From positions 162,368,542-162,432,541 of the forward strand of contig NC_133392.1 in assembly GCF_047511655.1 (NCBI RefSeq): a DNA stretch of 64,000 nucleotides. Direction: 5' to 3'. This stretch comes from Castor canadensis. Taxonomy: Eukaryota > Chordata > Mammalia > Rodentia > Castoridae. The number at the start of each line of letters is the position of its first letter. Within the stretch, counting starts at the first letter, position 1. The translations under genes and the position numbers were made by a program. Shown here piece by piece: positions 55,101 to 64,000 of this stretch. The notes beneath the pieces were generated by a model, which was not told where the DNA came from, made no database searches, and saw only the letters and a list, made by a program, of their open reading frames with translations.

Positions 55101-58100
55101 AGCACAGTATGGCTCCAGAGCCACAAAAGATGGAAAGTGCTAATTGTGAGGTCTCCTAATAGTCCAGTACCACAGAATTTGCAGCCACTCAGGGATGAAG
55201 AAAGAAGTTGCAGGTGACTTGCTGGACAAGAAAAAGATGTCATTTTCCACACTTTGTCTGAAAATTCAGAGACCTAGAAGGAGCTCCTCAAAAGACAGCA
55301 TGACTGGCGGGGGCCTGACAGGGTGTGTGAGGCTCAGTGTGTGCTTTGCTTCCAGGAGAACAACATGATCGTGTATGTGGAGAAGAAAGTGCTGGAAGAC
55401 CCCGCCATAGCGAGTGATGAAAACTTTGGACCAGTGAAGAAGAAGTTCTGCACTTTCCGAGAAGGTGTGTGTCTCAGCTTCGCCAGTTGGTTTGCCCTTG
55501 CCCTTGGTGCTCACGTACTTGAGTGCTGAGGGCTCCAGGCGATAGCATTGTCCTGGCTTTTGTCTGCTGCGTAGATTACGACGATATTTCCAACCAAATA
55601 GACTTCATCATATGCCTGGGAGGAGACGGGACCCTGCTGTACGCCTCCTCGCTTTTCCAGGTGAGCTGGCATTTGGGCATGGGTCTGTGGTGTGGGTGCA
55701 GGGTGAGGCACTTCCGAGTACAAGCCTCCCCTCCTGTCTTCGTCATGCAGCTTCCTACCACAGGGTCATGAGCGTCTCAGCGTTCTTGCTCTAATGAGGC
55801 CGAAGATGGTACTGGGGCTTGAACTTGGCCTTGTGCTTGCTAGGCAGGTGCTCTACCACTTAAGTCACTCTGCCAGCCCTTTTATTTGTGTTGGGTATTT
55901 TTGAGATAGGGTCTAACTATTTCCCTGGACTGGCCTCGAATTAGAATCCTCCTAATCTCTGCCTCCTGAGTAACTAGAATTAAATGTGTTTGAGCTATTA
56001 ACGCCCAACCTGGAATTTTTTTTTTTTTTTTTTGAGTTCACTTGGCAGCAACAGAGAAAGTTTGAAAATAATGTAAACAGTGCACCTCCTCCTGTCTAGT
56101 GTTCAGATGCCATGACAAGCACATTCTGTCCATGCCACGGGCTTGTGAATGGAGCAGGCAGGATCCCAGTGGGCTGCTGGGTATGGCCAGCAGGAAGAGT
56201 GTGTGGGTGGAAGAGGGGCCTTGCTGGGGAAACTGTCCCTGTGGGGTGGCTGCAGGTCCACAGGCTCCTAGGACAGCTTCAGGGAGAGCTGGTGCTCAAG
56301 ACTGGGCCAAGGCCCCAGACGGTCAAGGGCGGGGAGGTCCATGGCCATGGGAGCTGGCAGGGGACAGTGGGTGGTGAGCTAGCTCTTGGTGCTCATCCCC
56401 TGCAAGGTGGAGCCCAGCCGGTGCACTAGAGGGCCAGGCATGAAGGTCTGTGGAGAGCAGTCTGGAAGTGTGCAGGGCAGTCTGATAGGATGATACTCCA
56501 CAGTATTAATGCTGGGGGTGACCAGTCCTGGCAGGATGTCCATAGCCTCTGTAGCAGAAATGGCTTTCCACTAGCAGACCACTCCTACTTTGGGAACCCT
56601 GGCTCTTCCTCAACTCCACCTTACATATAGGTGCTGTCCTCCTCCTTCCCCAAGGTCCTGCCAAGTCTCCCCACCTTTCAGTCTGCTGGGCACAATTGAT
56701 TTCCACAGTCAGACCCTTGCGCCAATACTGGCCAATGCTTTCCCATTTTCGGTGACCAGTGAACTGGCCCATGTTACTGCTTTTGTCTTACTGGCTGGTC
56801 CCACTCCATTCCTCCTTCCTCAGGGATGCTCTGTGCTGGCCTGAGCATCACCCCAACCTCCCAGGCCTGTCACCTGGAGCACAGTTGTCCCACTTTCTTG
56901 GGATCCTGTACCTCTTGCTTGGTTCATGCTTGCCCCACCTGCCACTGACCCTGTGCTCACACACACAGGGCCCACCTGGGGAACAGGGGTACCAGCCTTC
57001 CAAGCAGGGCTGAGCTCCAGAGATCAGGGCCCCTCCCCAGGGTCTGGAGCTCCTGAGAGCTTGGTGGCTTCTTAGTGGACAGGCTGATGCCATGTGACCA
57101 TCTCCTCACCCACAGGGCAGCGTGCCTCCGGTCATGGCGTTCCATCTGGGCTCCCTGGGCTTCCTGACCCCATTCAACTTTGAGAACTTCCAGTCCCAAG
57201 TTACTCAGGTGATAGAGGGTGAGTTGGAGTGTTCTGGAACCCACAAGCAGCTCTGACCATGGAATTTCCCGCCCTAAAAGTTTCAAGATTTGAGAATTTC
57301 TAAGTTTGGAATGTTTGAAACATTTTTACTAATACTGAGGAGATCAGACAGGCTGGAGCTGTCCTGTGTGTTCATCAGAAGTGAACTGGCTTTCATAAAA
57401 AAGCATGCAAGGCCACTCACTTTGAGGTTGGAAGGGGTGGGTCCCTGCTTCCTGGGGTGGGGCCAGACCTCACTGGGCTGGCCCTGCTGATCTCCGCTGC
57501 CCCCAGGGAATGCAGCTGTTGTTCTTCGGAGCCGGTTGAAGGTCAGGGTGGTGAAGGAGCTCAGAGGCAAGAAGATGACCGTCCACAATGGACTCAGTGA
57601 GAACGGCCTGCCAGCTCCAGGCCTGGACACAGAGGTCGGGAAGCAGGCCATGCAATACCAGGTCTATAGACATATCCCCAGTTGATGTGGCCTTGTCCTT
57701 CCTGTCCTGTGTTCTTAAAGAAGGGTCCAGGGTGGTGGGGAGCTTGGGGCTGGACCCCCATGGAGGAACCCCTGTCCTGTCCCCAGGACGAGAATCTTCT
57801 GGAAAACTCAGGTGAGCTACAGGTGCCTGGTGCCTTGACATGGTGCCACTGGCCCTGCCCTCACTCCCTCTTGAGTGTAATGGCCTCATCATCCCTCCAG
57901 GTCTTGAATGAGGTGGTGATCGACAGAGGCCCCTCCTCATACCTGTCCAATGTAGATGTCTACCTAGATGGACACCTCATCACCACAGTGCAGGGCGATG
58001 GTAAGGCCCGGGATGCACCTGGGGCTCTGAGACTCCCTTGTGGGGCCAGGAGTGACACCTGTACTCTGTCACCACCAGGAGTGATCGTGTCCACCCCAAC

Positions 58101-59367
58101 GGGCAGCACAGCGTACGCGGCTGCAGCCGGAGCCTCCATGGTCCACCCCAATGTGCCGGCCATCATGGTCACGCCCATCTGTCCCCACTCGCTGTCATTC
58201 CGGCCCATTGTGGTCCCTGCTGGTGTTGAGCTGAAGGTCAGATCCAGTGCCCTCTGCCTTTTCTGCTCTGTGAATCTTTTGACCACTGGAATCCTAGCAC
58301 TCACACCACCTCAGGCTGACCTCCCAGGACTGTCAGACGTGAAGGCTAGGAACCTGAGACCTGCCTAGTGGTAATGGCAGGCTCCTGGGGCAGAAAGGGC
58401 TTCACATTTGTCCATGGGACTTGGTACAGAGAGCTGGCCAGCCCTTCCTGCAAGGCTCTGAGCTGCAGGGGTGGAAAGGTCCACTGTGGGTACAGCCAGC
58501 GTAAGTGGCCCAGGTATCCCCCACCCAGGGCCTTCCCCTAGCTCCGGCTGGCCTCCTAATGCCTCAGCGCAAGCCTTCACCTAGCTTCCCACTGTAGGCT
58601 CCTGGCATGAGCTCAGGTGGCCACATCTGCAAGAGGTTCTTGAAGGCCAGAGCAGCTCAACACCAGGCTTCCAGGGTTGCTTAGGGTGCACTGGGGAGTG
58701 AACCCTCCCCGGCCAGGGTCTGTCCTCATCCCTGCTCAACCCCTTCAGATTATGCTGTCACCGGAAGCCAGGAACACTGCATGGGTGTCCTTTGACGGAC
58801 GGAAGAGGCAGGAGATTCGCCATGGAGACAGGTGTGGGGCTTCAGGGCTGGGGCACTGGCTGACCTTGGCCTGTGATGAATGTGGTCACGTGGGTACAAA
58901 GGGCCTGCAGCAAGAGGCTGGCCCAGCTGAGGCCAGGGTGAGTCACCTCCAGCACAACTGTGGCAGCTGCCTGCACCCCACAGCACCTGGCACAAAGCCC
59001 CACAGACTGGGGCCAGGGGAGGTGGGTCATGTCTCTACCCTGACATCCACTAAACCCCACCTCAGGCTACCTCAAGGCCATTGGCACAGTGGGAACAGGA
59101 ACAAAGTCTGTCATGTGCTTCTTTGAGGAGACCCTGGAAGGGTCTTGGCCTAGGGTGGAGAGGTGGGGTACTCTCAGGAAGTGCTGTGACTCACCTGTGC
59201 CTGTATTGCCTCTCTGCAGCATCAGCATCACCACCTCCTGCTACCCGCTGCCCTGCATCTGCGTCCGAGACCCTGTGAGCGACTGGTTCGAGAGTCTCGC
59301 CCAGTGTCTGCACTGGAATGTGCGGAAGAAGCAGGCTGACTTCACGGAGGAAGAGGAAGACGGCTAG
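49002..59367 (+). CDS. NADK: NAD kinase, cytosolic (spliced CDS, 11 coding exons)
   Basis: The product phosphorylates the 2'-hydroxyl of the adenosine ribose of NAD+ using ATP, making the cytosolic NADP pool. The CDS joins 49002-49180, 50157-50240, 54171-54300, 55356-55464, 55575-55660, 57116-57218, 57507-57661, 57901-58000, 58079-58236, 58749-58831 and 59220-59367, giving 1335 nt, or 444 residues. Visible family signatures are LGGDGT (GGDG at 183-186, catalytic Asp185), NEVVIDRG (285-292) and [13 protein letters not shown] (321-333). The N-terminal extension keeps RSLSASP with Ser44, Ser46 and Ser48, reported Akt target sites, and RTRSLHG with Ser64. The acidic tail (EEEEDG) is shorter than the human tail, which accounts for about 2 residues of difference. 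The chosen ATG gives the family start MEMEQEKM. This is not the mitochondrial NADK2, which has a different N-terminus and diverged motifs. Confidence 0.97.
49181..50156. other. NADK coding intron 1
   Basis: No SINE. An AATAAA occurs at about 49797 after a low-repeat segment (49600-49800). Open frames up to 121 codons show no family signature. Confidence 0.5.
50157..50240 (+). CDS. NADK: NADK coding exon 2 (residues 60-88)
   Basis: Encodes [20 protein letters not shown] plus LQNPQTI, ending within Met88. The acceptor is gccccacag and the donor is ATCAT|gtgagt. Confidence 0.95.
50645..50731 (-). repeat. ID-like SINE monomer
   Basis: GCCATGCTAGGGGTAAAACC ... CTGCCACTGAGCCACACCCC. Confidence 0.78.
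50732..54170. other. NADK coding intron 2, repeat-poor
   Basis: About 3.4 kb with no SINE of the main families, the longest such gap in the window. I see no exon or RNA gene in it. Confidence 0.5.
54171..54300 (+). CDS. NADK: NADK coding exon 3 (residues 88-131)
   Basis: Encodes [20 protein letters not shown] ... [17 protein letters not shown], the first strand and helix of the kinase domain. The acceptor is ccccaaag and the donor is GAG|gtgagc. Confidence 0.96.
54350..55100. repeat. Old interspersed repeat split by a SINE
   Basis: TTTGCTGGCTCACAGTTTGG and, beyond the SINE, TTTATTTTGGCTCATGGTTT and GGTGGGGCTCCACCCTGAGC resemble a widespread mammalian interspersed repeat. I cannot assign its family. 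Confidence 0.5.
54587..54779 (+). repeat. Composite SINE
   Basis: Inserted into the older repeat. GGTTTA/AGTTTA flanks fit a short target duplication. Confidence 0.88.
55356..55464 (+). CDS. NADK: NADK coding exon 4 (residues 132-168)
   Basis: Encodes [20 protein letters not shown] ... KKKFCTFRE. The acceptor is gcttccag and the donor is GAAG|gtgtgt. The Asp168 codon is split 1+2. Confidence 0.96.
55575..55660 (+). CDS. NADK: NADK coding exon 5 (residues 168-196, GGDG motif)
   Basis: Encodes [20 protein letters not shown] followed by LLYASSLFQ, the diagnostic NAD kinase GGDG loop with catalytic Asp185. The preceding intron is only 110 nt. The acceptor is gctgcgtag and the donor is CAG|gtgagc. 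Confidence 0.97.
55805..56033 (-). repeat. Composite SINE with trailing T run
   Basis: GGTACTGGGGCTTGAACTTG ... GAGCTATTAACGCCCAACC, then T17. Confidence 0.88.
56034..57115. other. NADK coding intron 5 remainder, nothing recognised
   Basis: GC-rich, non-repetitive. Confidence 0.5.
57116..57218 (+). CDS. NADK: NADK coding exon 6 (residues 197-231)
   Basis: Encodes [20 protein letters not shown] ... QSQVTQVIE. The acceptor is tcacccacag and the donor is GAGG|gtgagt. Confidence 0.97.
57507..57661 (+). CDS. NADK: NADK coding exon 7 (residues 231-282)
   Basis: Encodes [20 protein letters not shown] and the polar insert [19 protein letters not shown], ending AMQYQ. The donor CAG|gtctat is weak, lacking the usual RAGT. 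The insert has the human length but several substitutions. Confidence 0.95.
57901..58000 (+). CDS. NADK: NADK coding exon 8 (residues 283-316)
   Basis: Encodes [20 protein letters not shown] and [13 protein letters not shown], with the conserved NEVVIDRG substrate-binding stretch. The acceptor is atccctccag and the donor is GATG|gtaagg. Confidence 0.97.
58079..58236 (+). CDS. NADK: NADK coding exon 9 (residues 316-368, TPTGSTAY motif)
   Basis: Encodes [20 protein letters not shown] ... [16 protein letters not shown], the NAD-binding glycine/threonine loop and the C-terminal beta domain. The preceding intron is only 78 nt. The donor is AAG|gtcaga. Confidence 0.97.
58749..58831 (+). CDS. NADK: NADK coding exon 10 (residues 369-396)
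   Basis: Encodes [20 protein letters not shown] plus QEIRHGD. The acceptor is ccccttcag and the donor is ACAG|gtgtgg. Confidence 0.96.
59220..59367 (+). CDS. NADK: NADK coding exon 11 (residues 396-444 and stop)
   Basis: Encodes [20 protein letters not shown] ... [18 protein letters not shown] and TAG. The acceptor is tctctgcag. The terminal acidic run is shorter than in human. Confidence 0.96.
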
Positions 59368-59653
59368 ACTGTGTTCCCGACTGCCTGTCTGAATGGCACA
59401 GCCATTCTGTCCCACCTGCCTGGTTGGGAAAGAGCCTGTGTCTGCCTTTTGCCGACAAGATCAGCTTTTTAATGTTTTTAAATCTGATTCTTTTTTCATT
59501 TCTAAAGTCTAAAGAAGCAAAGTGAGAATGGGGCTCGGCCTCCTGTGTCCCCCCCACAGCAGCCCCTTGTGATTCCAGGTCAGAAACTGTCCATAAATCA
59601 CTCTGTTGAAATTCTGAGGAGTCAGAATGAATTGATCTGCCCTTTGATATTGA

Positions 59654-59659
59654 AATAAA
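59654..59659 (+). terminator. NADK: Proximal NADK poly(A) signal AATAAA
   Basis: AATAAA in TTGAAATAAATGTCTC, about 290 nt after the stop. Confidence 0.65.
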
Positions 59660-60851
59660 TGTCTCAGCCAAAAGTCTTCCTATAGCTGCGATGCTTTTCC
59701 CCTAAAATTCTCGGGGGCCCCTAGCGGCCTTGCTGTGGGTCGACAAGGCAGAATTGCTTTGCTTCAGTGTCTGGGTGCCCCAGGCCCAGCTCTTCCAGAG
59801 CAGGCAGAGAGCCCCAGCTAGCCACCAACCCCACATTCCTCACATAGCAGGGCAGGTGTGGCTCCCGGGAATATGTTTTAAGTCCTGTTTGTACTTTTTA
59901 GAAATTCTTTTACATTTTCTGAAGTGCTTCTGTACTTATTTTCTTGTACACACTTTTGTGAAGGTGAAGATGGAGGACCTGTCCTGTGGTCCAGTGTTTA
60001 CAGTGTGTCCAGTTGAGTGCAGAGGGTCCAGGAGGGGTTCTGTACTTCCAGGTTGTAAGCCTTTCTGTGGTGATAAGGATTCAAGGCAGACTTCCTAGTG
60101 GACGGCCAGGCCAAGGGTCATTGCTCTTGCTTCCCTGTGAGTCTTGGGTTTGCAGCAAAACAGTGGCCACATGGACCTGGTGTGTCAGCCCTGCAAGTGT
60201 GCATGTAACACGTGAGTGTGTAGGCTGCATATGTGTGCCACACGGGCCCTGAAGCCTGTGGGGAGCCCATGGTTTTCGTGACTTGCCTCAGTCCTGTGTA
60301 AGGCGGCTCCCTGGTTAGCTTTGGCATGATGTTTCAGAGTCGGTCATCTGCTTTGAGTTTTGATGTCACCTGTAAAATGGCAAGAGGGCATTCTTAGCCT
60401 GTCTTCCGGAGGGAAACCAGGCATGAGTTTGCTGCAGCAGTGCTGACCGGGTTCTGAGCACTTTCTCCTTGGTGTTTACAAGGTACAAGTCCCACCATCT
60501 TTTTCTGGCCTTCCTCTGATCCTCATCTACACCTCACACCTGTGAACCCTGTTCTGGGCAGCGGGCCTGACTTCAGGACCACCAAGTTGGGCGGGGAGGT
60601 GGCTCATCCCTGGGGTATACCCCGTCTGCCCTTCCCCACACAGGAGGCACCCTGCTCTAGAGCCCAAGACGTGGAACTTGGGTCCCTTGTCTAGACATAG
60701 AGTAAGTGCTGGACCAGGTCCAGAGCAGCACTGTGGACTGATGTAGAGCACTGGGATTTTTGAAGTAAATTCTTAAATGTTTCATATTGTTAATATCTTA
60801 AAAATTTGTTAATTATTGATGAAAGCCTTATAACTATTTTCAGATCCTTTC

Positions 60852-60857
60852 AATAAA
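60852..60857 (+). terminator. NADK: Distal NADK poly(A) signal AATAAA
   Basis: AATAAA in TTTCAATAAACAGACTTG. A genomic run of 20 A residues (60869-60888) lies at the expected cleavage position. Confidence 0.75.
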
Positions 60858-60949
60858 CAGACTTGTTTAAAAAAAAAAAAAAAAAAAACTTGGGTTCAGT
60901 AACCTCTTTCTTGCAGCCCTTTATAACCAGGACTTGGGAACATTGGGCA

Positions 60950-60975
60950 CATCCAACCCCCACCCCCACCCCCAA
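60950..60975. repeat. (CCCCCA)n short tract
   Basis: Four CCCCCA-type units just past the NADK 3' end. Confidence 0.85.
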
Positions 60976-60979
60976 CCTT

Positions 60980-62430
60980 AATGGGGGCCATTGCGGCCCT
61001 GCTAGCCCTGTCTTCCCCATGCTAAATTCTGTCCCCACATCCTCACTGGCCAGGTGGGAGCCAGGGTGCAGCTGCCTCTGCAGGAAGGAGATGGAGGCAG
61101 CAGAGCCCCATCCGTGATAGAATGAACACTAAAGGATGGAGGGGACCACAGCCACGCTCCCCCAGGGGTGCTGTCAGTTCCTGTGGGCAAAGGGCAGAGA
61201 CCCACGCAAAACGAATTCCAGTGTCGGGCCGCAAGGGTCTGAGGGAGCCCGGTTCTGGCCCCACCAGTCAAGCTTCACCTACCTCAGACCTGCCCCAAGG
61301 CTGTTTGGGAGAGGGGTGGCTGCTGGCCTCAGCAGCCAGGCCCTATGCACTGTGGGTGCTGTGTAGGTGCTCCAGTTTCCTGCATAGGAGCCACCACCCC
61401 ACCCCACACACTCCCACCCTGTGCGTTGTGTATGTACGAGTTGAAGAAGCTGAACTGACCACCTATCGGGCACCTCCTCAGCAGCCCAGACCCCTAGCAC
61501 AGCCCTTGGGACAAACACAAGCAAGGTTTGAGCACTGCACACCTGCTTGCTGGAGTGTGTTGACCTGTGCTGTGGTGGGAGTGGGGAGGGGGCGGGGCTT
61601 CCTGGTGGCCCTGGGCCAGCAGTGAGAACTCACTCTGTGGACACTGGACCCGGAGGGGAAGCCATGCCTTTTAGCACCTCTGGGCCTGAGGTCACTCAGG
61701 ACCAGTTGCATGTGACCTGGGGGGACCTAGGCCAGCTCCTCTCTGTCCAGGGCCTGTAGCCCTCTGGTGGCCCAAGGGCCACTGTGAGACTGGGATCTAG
61801 AGACAGGAATCAAGGATCTCATTCTTGGTAAAGGCTACTGACCTGGATCCTTAACTTCCTGGCCTGGCCACCTGGCCAAGGCCCCTCCTGGCCTCTGAGC
61901 ACCTGCCCCACAAGGCAGCAACCCCTGCAGGTCTGGACCAGGTCTTAGCTGCAGGGAAGGCTGGGCTGAGGGCAGCAGTGCAGGACAGGAAGGGGCGCCA
62001 GTAGGAGGGGCCAGAAGATGGGCAAGTTGTTGGGGTCATGGAGACAGAGCTTGGGTGGCCTTCAGAATCTGCACAGAATTTCTACCTAGTGGTAGCCTGA
62101 GGCTACAGGAGTGGGGCAGCACTTCGAGGCTGGTGCTGTTCCCAGGGATCCAGAATGTAAACCCAGAGCAGTGAGAGCCCACCAGGACTGGCGGCCCCAT
62201 GCTGCACACTTCTGAGAAAAACGAAGCCTGAGGACGTGGGCTCCAGGGTACCACCCTGGCCACCCGTCCATTTCCCACCAGGAGCTCCTGAGAATAGGAT
62301 CCAGGCCCAGTCGGTCTGTGCAGAGCCGAGCAGAGGGGGACATGTTGTAGTCTTACGAAGTCTCCAAAAAATTCCCACATTCTTTCTGCTCCACACGGGA
62401 GCATCCAGGCAGGACACACGGGCGTAGTGA
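60980..62430. other. Region downstream of NADK, nothing recognised
   Basis: GC-rich with overlapping chance open frames on both strands. No domain, exon structure or SINE seen. Confidence 0.5.
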
Positions 62431-62720
62431 AGGAGGTGACAGAGTTTATTGAAAGTTTCGGGAAAAGTTCAAACAGCCATGATGGCCCAGGTATGAGGCA
62501 GAAGCAGAGAGGGAGAGGAACAAGAAAAAAATAATAAAATAAAGCCCTCTTCCCCTTTCCAGGCGCCTTTAAAACCTGCTGCTAACCTATGGGAGGGGAA
62601 AACCGGTGATTCCTGCCCAAAAGAGAGGAGGGAGGGGTCTGAGTGGCTCCTGGGCCCGGGTGTGGCAGCTCGAGTCACCCCCACCCCATGAATAATCTGC
62701 ACATATTTGAAAACAAGGCT
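62240..62720 (-). repeat. Possible LTR or minus-strand gene 3' end
   Basis: On the minus strand, TTTTAAAG-containing GC-rich sequence leads after about 110 nt to CTTTCAATAAACTCTGTC (AATAAA complement at 62445-62450), then GTGTGTCCTGCCTGG. This order fits U3-R-U5 of an LTR. It could instead be the 3' end of an antisense transcript. Confidence 0.4.
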
Positions 62721-62753
62721 GAACGTGAAGAATGCTCAACCTGAAACACAAAT

Positions 62754-62946
62754 TTTATTTTTTCCCAGTACTGGGGTTTGAACTCAGGGCCTACACCTTG
62801 GGCCACTCCACCAGCCCTTTTTTGTGAAGGGTGTTTTTGAGGTAGTCTTGGGAACTATTTCCCTGGGCTGGCTTCAGACTGTAATCTTCCTTATCTCTGC
62901 CTCCTGAGTAGCTGGGATTACAGGTGTGAGCCACAGTGCCCAGCCT
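62754..62946 (-). repeat. Composite SINE
   Basis: CAGTACTGGGGTTTGAACTC ... GGATTACAGGTGTGAGCCAC. Little diverged, with a shortened right half. Confidence 0.9.
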
Positions 62947-62959
62947 GAAATACAATATT

Positions 62960-63090
62960 AACTCATATTTTTTTAATTATTATTGTTGTACTGGGGGTAC
63001 CAAGTACATTTACCAACGTTACACAGACATCGTAGTTGAATTCTCATCCTCTCCGTCATTCTTTGTCTGCCCTCCCCCGCAAAGTCATAT
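62960..63090 (-). repeat. Probable LINE 3' fragment, antisense
   Basis: ACCAACGTTACACAGACATC ... TGAATTCTCATCCTCTCC resembles the 45.0 and 47.5 kb blocks. Confidence 0.4.
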
Positions 63091-63099
63091 GTTTTAAGA

Positions 63100-63780
63100 G
63101 TTCTGAACTTCTCCTGTTTTAGCCTGCCTCAGACACACCACAAACTCCCAGAGACACAAAGACACAAACCCACCCCAGAGCCAGACACCTATGAGACAGA
63201 GAGACCCCTGGAAACCTCCATTATGACCTCCCTGTGACCTTAAAGATCGAAAAGAAGAAAAAACAGAGCCAGCAGTCTTGGCAATGTCAGCACCTGCCCT
63301 GCCACCCTCGGAACAAGACCTGGCTCTTCGGGGGCCCCTGTCCCAGCTGTCCTGCTATCCTCACTGTCCCTCTCTAAAACTTCGGCTCCTCTGGGCCCCT
63401 TGGAGCCCAGACTGAGACCGAACCTGGTGACGGGACAGGACCAGGAGCTGAGTATGGGGACAGAACCTTGACCCTGAGTAGGCTGTGGGGGCCACCTGTC
63501 CCGTGGAGCCTGGTTTGAGGGCAGCAGGCACCAGCACGATGTGAAGGGGGCGGGCCTGGGGGCAGCTCCGGCACCCAGGGCGGTGGCCTGAGTACGAATT
63601 TTCTGATTCCATGTGCATTGTCCGAGCACACAGCCTTTGCGAAAGTCATGAACTCTGAGCACCAAGTGCAAGAAAGTACAATCCTACAAACTGGCTTGTT
63701 TTCCTCTCTTTTCTTTTTGAGTCAAACTTCGGGAAGAGGAGATAGAGGTTGAACACAGAGAGCTATGCAATCCCACTATG
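63100..63780. other. Terminal stretch, nothing recognised
   Basis: A 143-codon minus-strand open frame (63240-63671) has no family signature. Confidence 0.45.
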
Positions 63781-63782
63781 AC

Positions 63783-63872
63783 TTTTTTTTCTTTTTCTTT
63801 TTCTTTTTTTTTGCAGTCCTGGGGTTTGAACTCAGGGCTTCACACTTGTTAGGCAGGCGCTCTGCCATTCAC
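63783..63872 (-). repeat. ID-like SINE monomer
   Basis: T/C-rich tail, then GGGGTTTGAACTCAGGGCTT ... TTAGGCAGGCGCTCTGCC. Confidence 0.88.
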
Positions 63873-64000
63873 CACTGATCTTCGTGGTATGGAAAACGTT
63901 CATAGAATCTGTTACTGGAAAAATAGCTCTGGTGAATATCGTGCATCCAGCAGCAGAACTCAGGCAAAAGTAGTTTGTTAAGAAAGGAGCGTTCTTTCGA

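Larger units (their letters stand above)
59368..60868 (+). other. NADK: NADK 3' UTR
   Basis: Extends from the stop codon to the distal poly(A) signal, with no SINE insertion. A proximal signal at 59654 would give a roughly 300-nt UTR and the distal one at 60852 a roughly 1.5-kb UTR. The AU-rich stretch at 60770-60840 looks like ordinary 3'-UTR end composition. Confidence 0.8.

Noticed and set aside
63240..63671. 143-codon minus-strand frame near the window end
   Set aside because: No recognisable domain; overlapping frames are open too. May be GC-biased chance or part of an old repeat.

Overview
This is mammalian nuclear DNA. It contains most of GNB1 (G protein beta-1 subunit), whose nine coding exons lie on the + strand between 10343 and 31089. 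It also contains the whole of NADK (cytosolic NAD kinase), with a promoter CpG island at about 37.4-38.6 kb and eleven coding exons on the + strand between 49002 and 59367. The two genes are arranged head to tail about 5 kb apart, the same order and orientation as on human 1p36.33 (remembered synteny). All 18 introns between coding exons have GT-AG boundaries. The spliced reading frames close exactly, at 340 and 444 codons.

The repeats point to a rodent. The window is full of one SINE type that joins a 7SL/B1-like left half to a tRNA-derived, ID-like right half. It occurs as full composites and as separate halves. From memory, this composite fits Castorimorpha (beaver, kangaroo rat or pocket gopher group), but I cannot run a repeat search, so the lineage is an inference. 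Primate Alu elements are absent.

Layout: 1-10301 is GNB1 5' intronic or upstream sequence, with SINEs, an LTR fragment at about 6.5 kb and a full-length U2 snRNA retropseudogene at 9204-9388 (minus strand). GNB1 exons and introns occupy 10302-31094. A 3' UTR intron leads into the terminal exon at 31330 to about 33233, which carries two poly(A) signals and a short minisatellite. The GNB1-NADK intergenic segment (33.2-37.4 kb) has a few SINEs and no gene I can recognise. The NADK CpG island contains a roughly 350 bp CTCC/GGCCGCCC array next to the likely 5' UTR exon. NADK intron 1 (38.3-49.0 kb) holds antisense L1 blocks with nested SINEs. NADK coding exons and 3' UTR extend to about 60.87 kb. 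The last 3 kb has SINEs and a minus-strand poly(A)-signal element that may be an LTR.

The two proteins act in separate processes: heterotrimeric G-protein signalling, and phosphorylation of NAD to NADP. Their adjacency says nothing about a joint function. I found no new biological system. The points most worth a second look are the NADK promoter array, the GNB1 3' UTR minisatellite, the U2 retrocopy, the SINE inverted pair in GNB1 intron 5 and the unexplained element near 62.4 kb.
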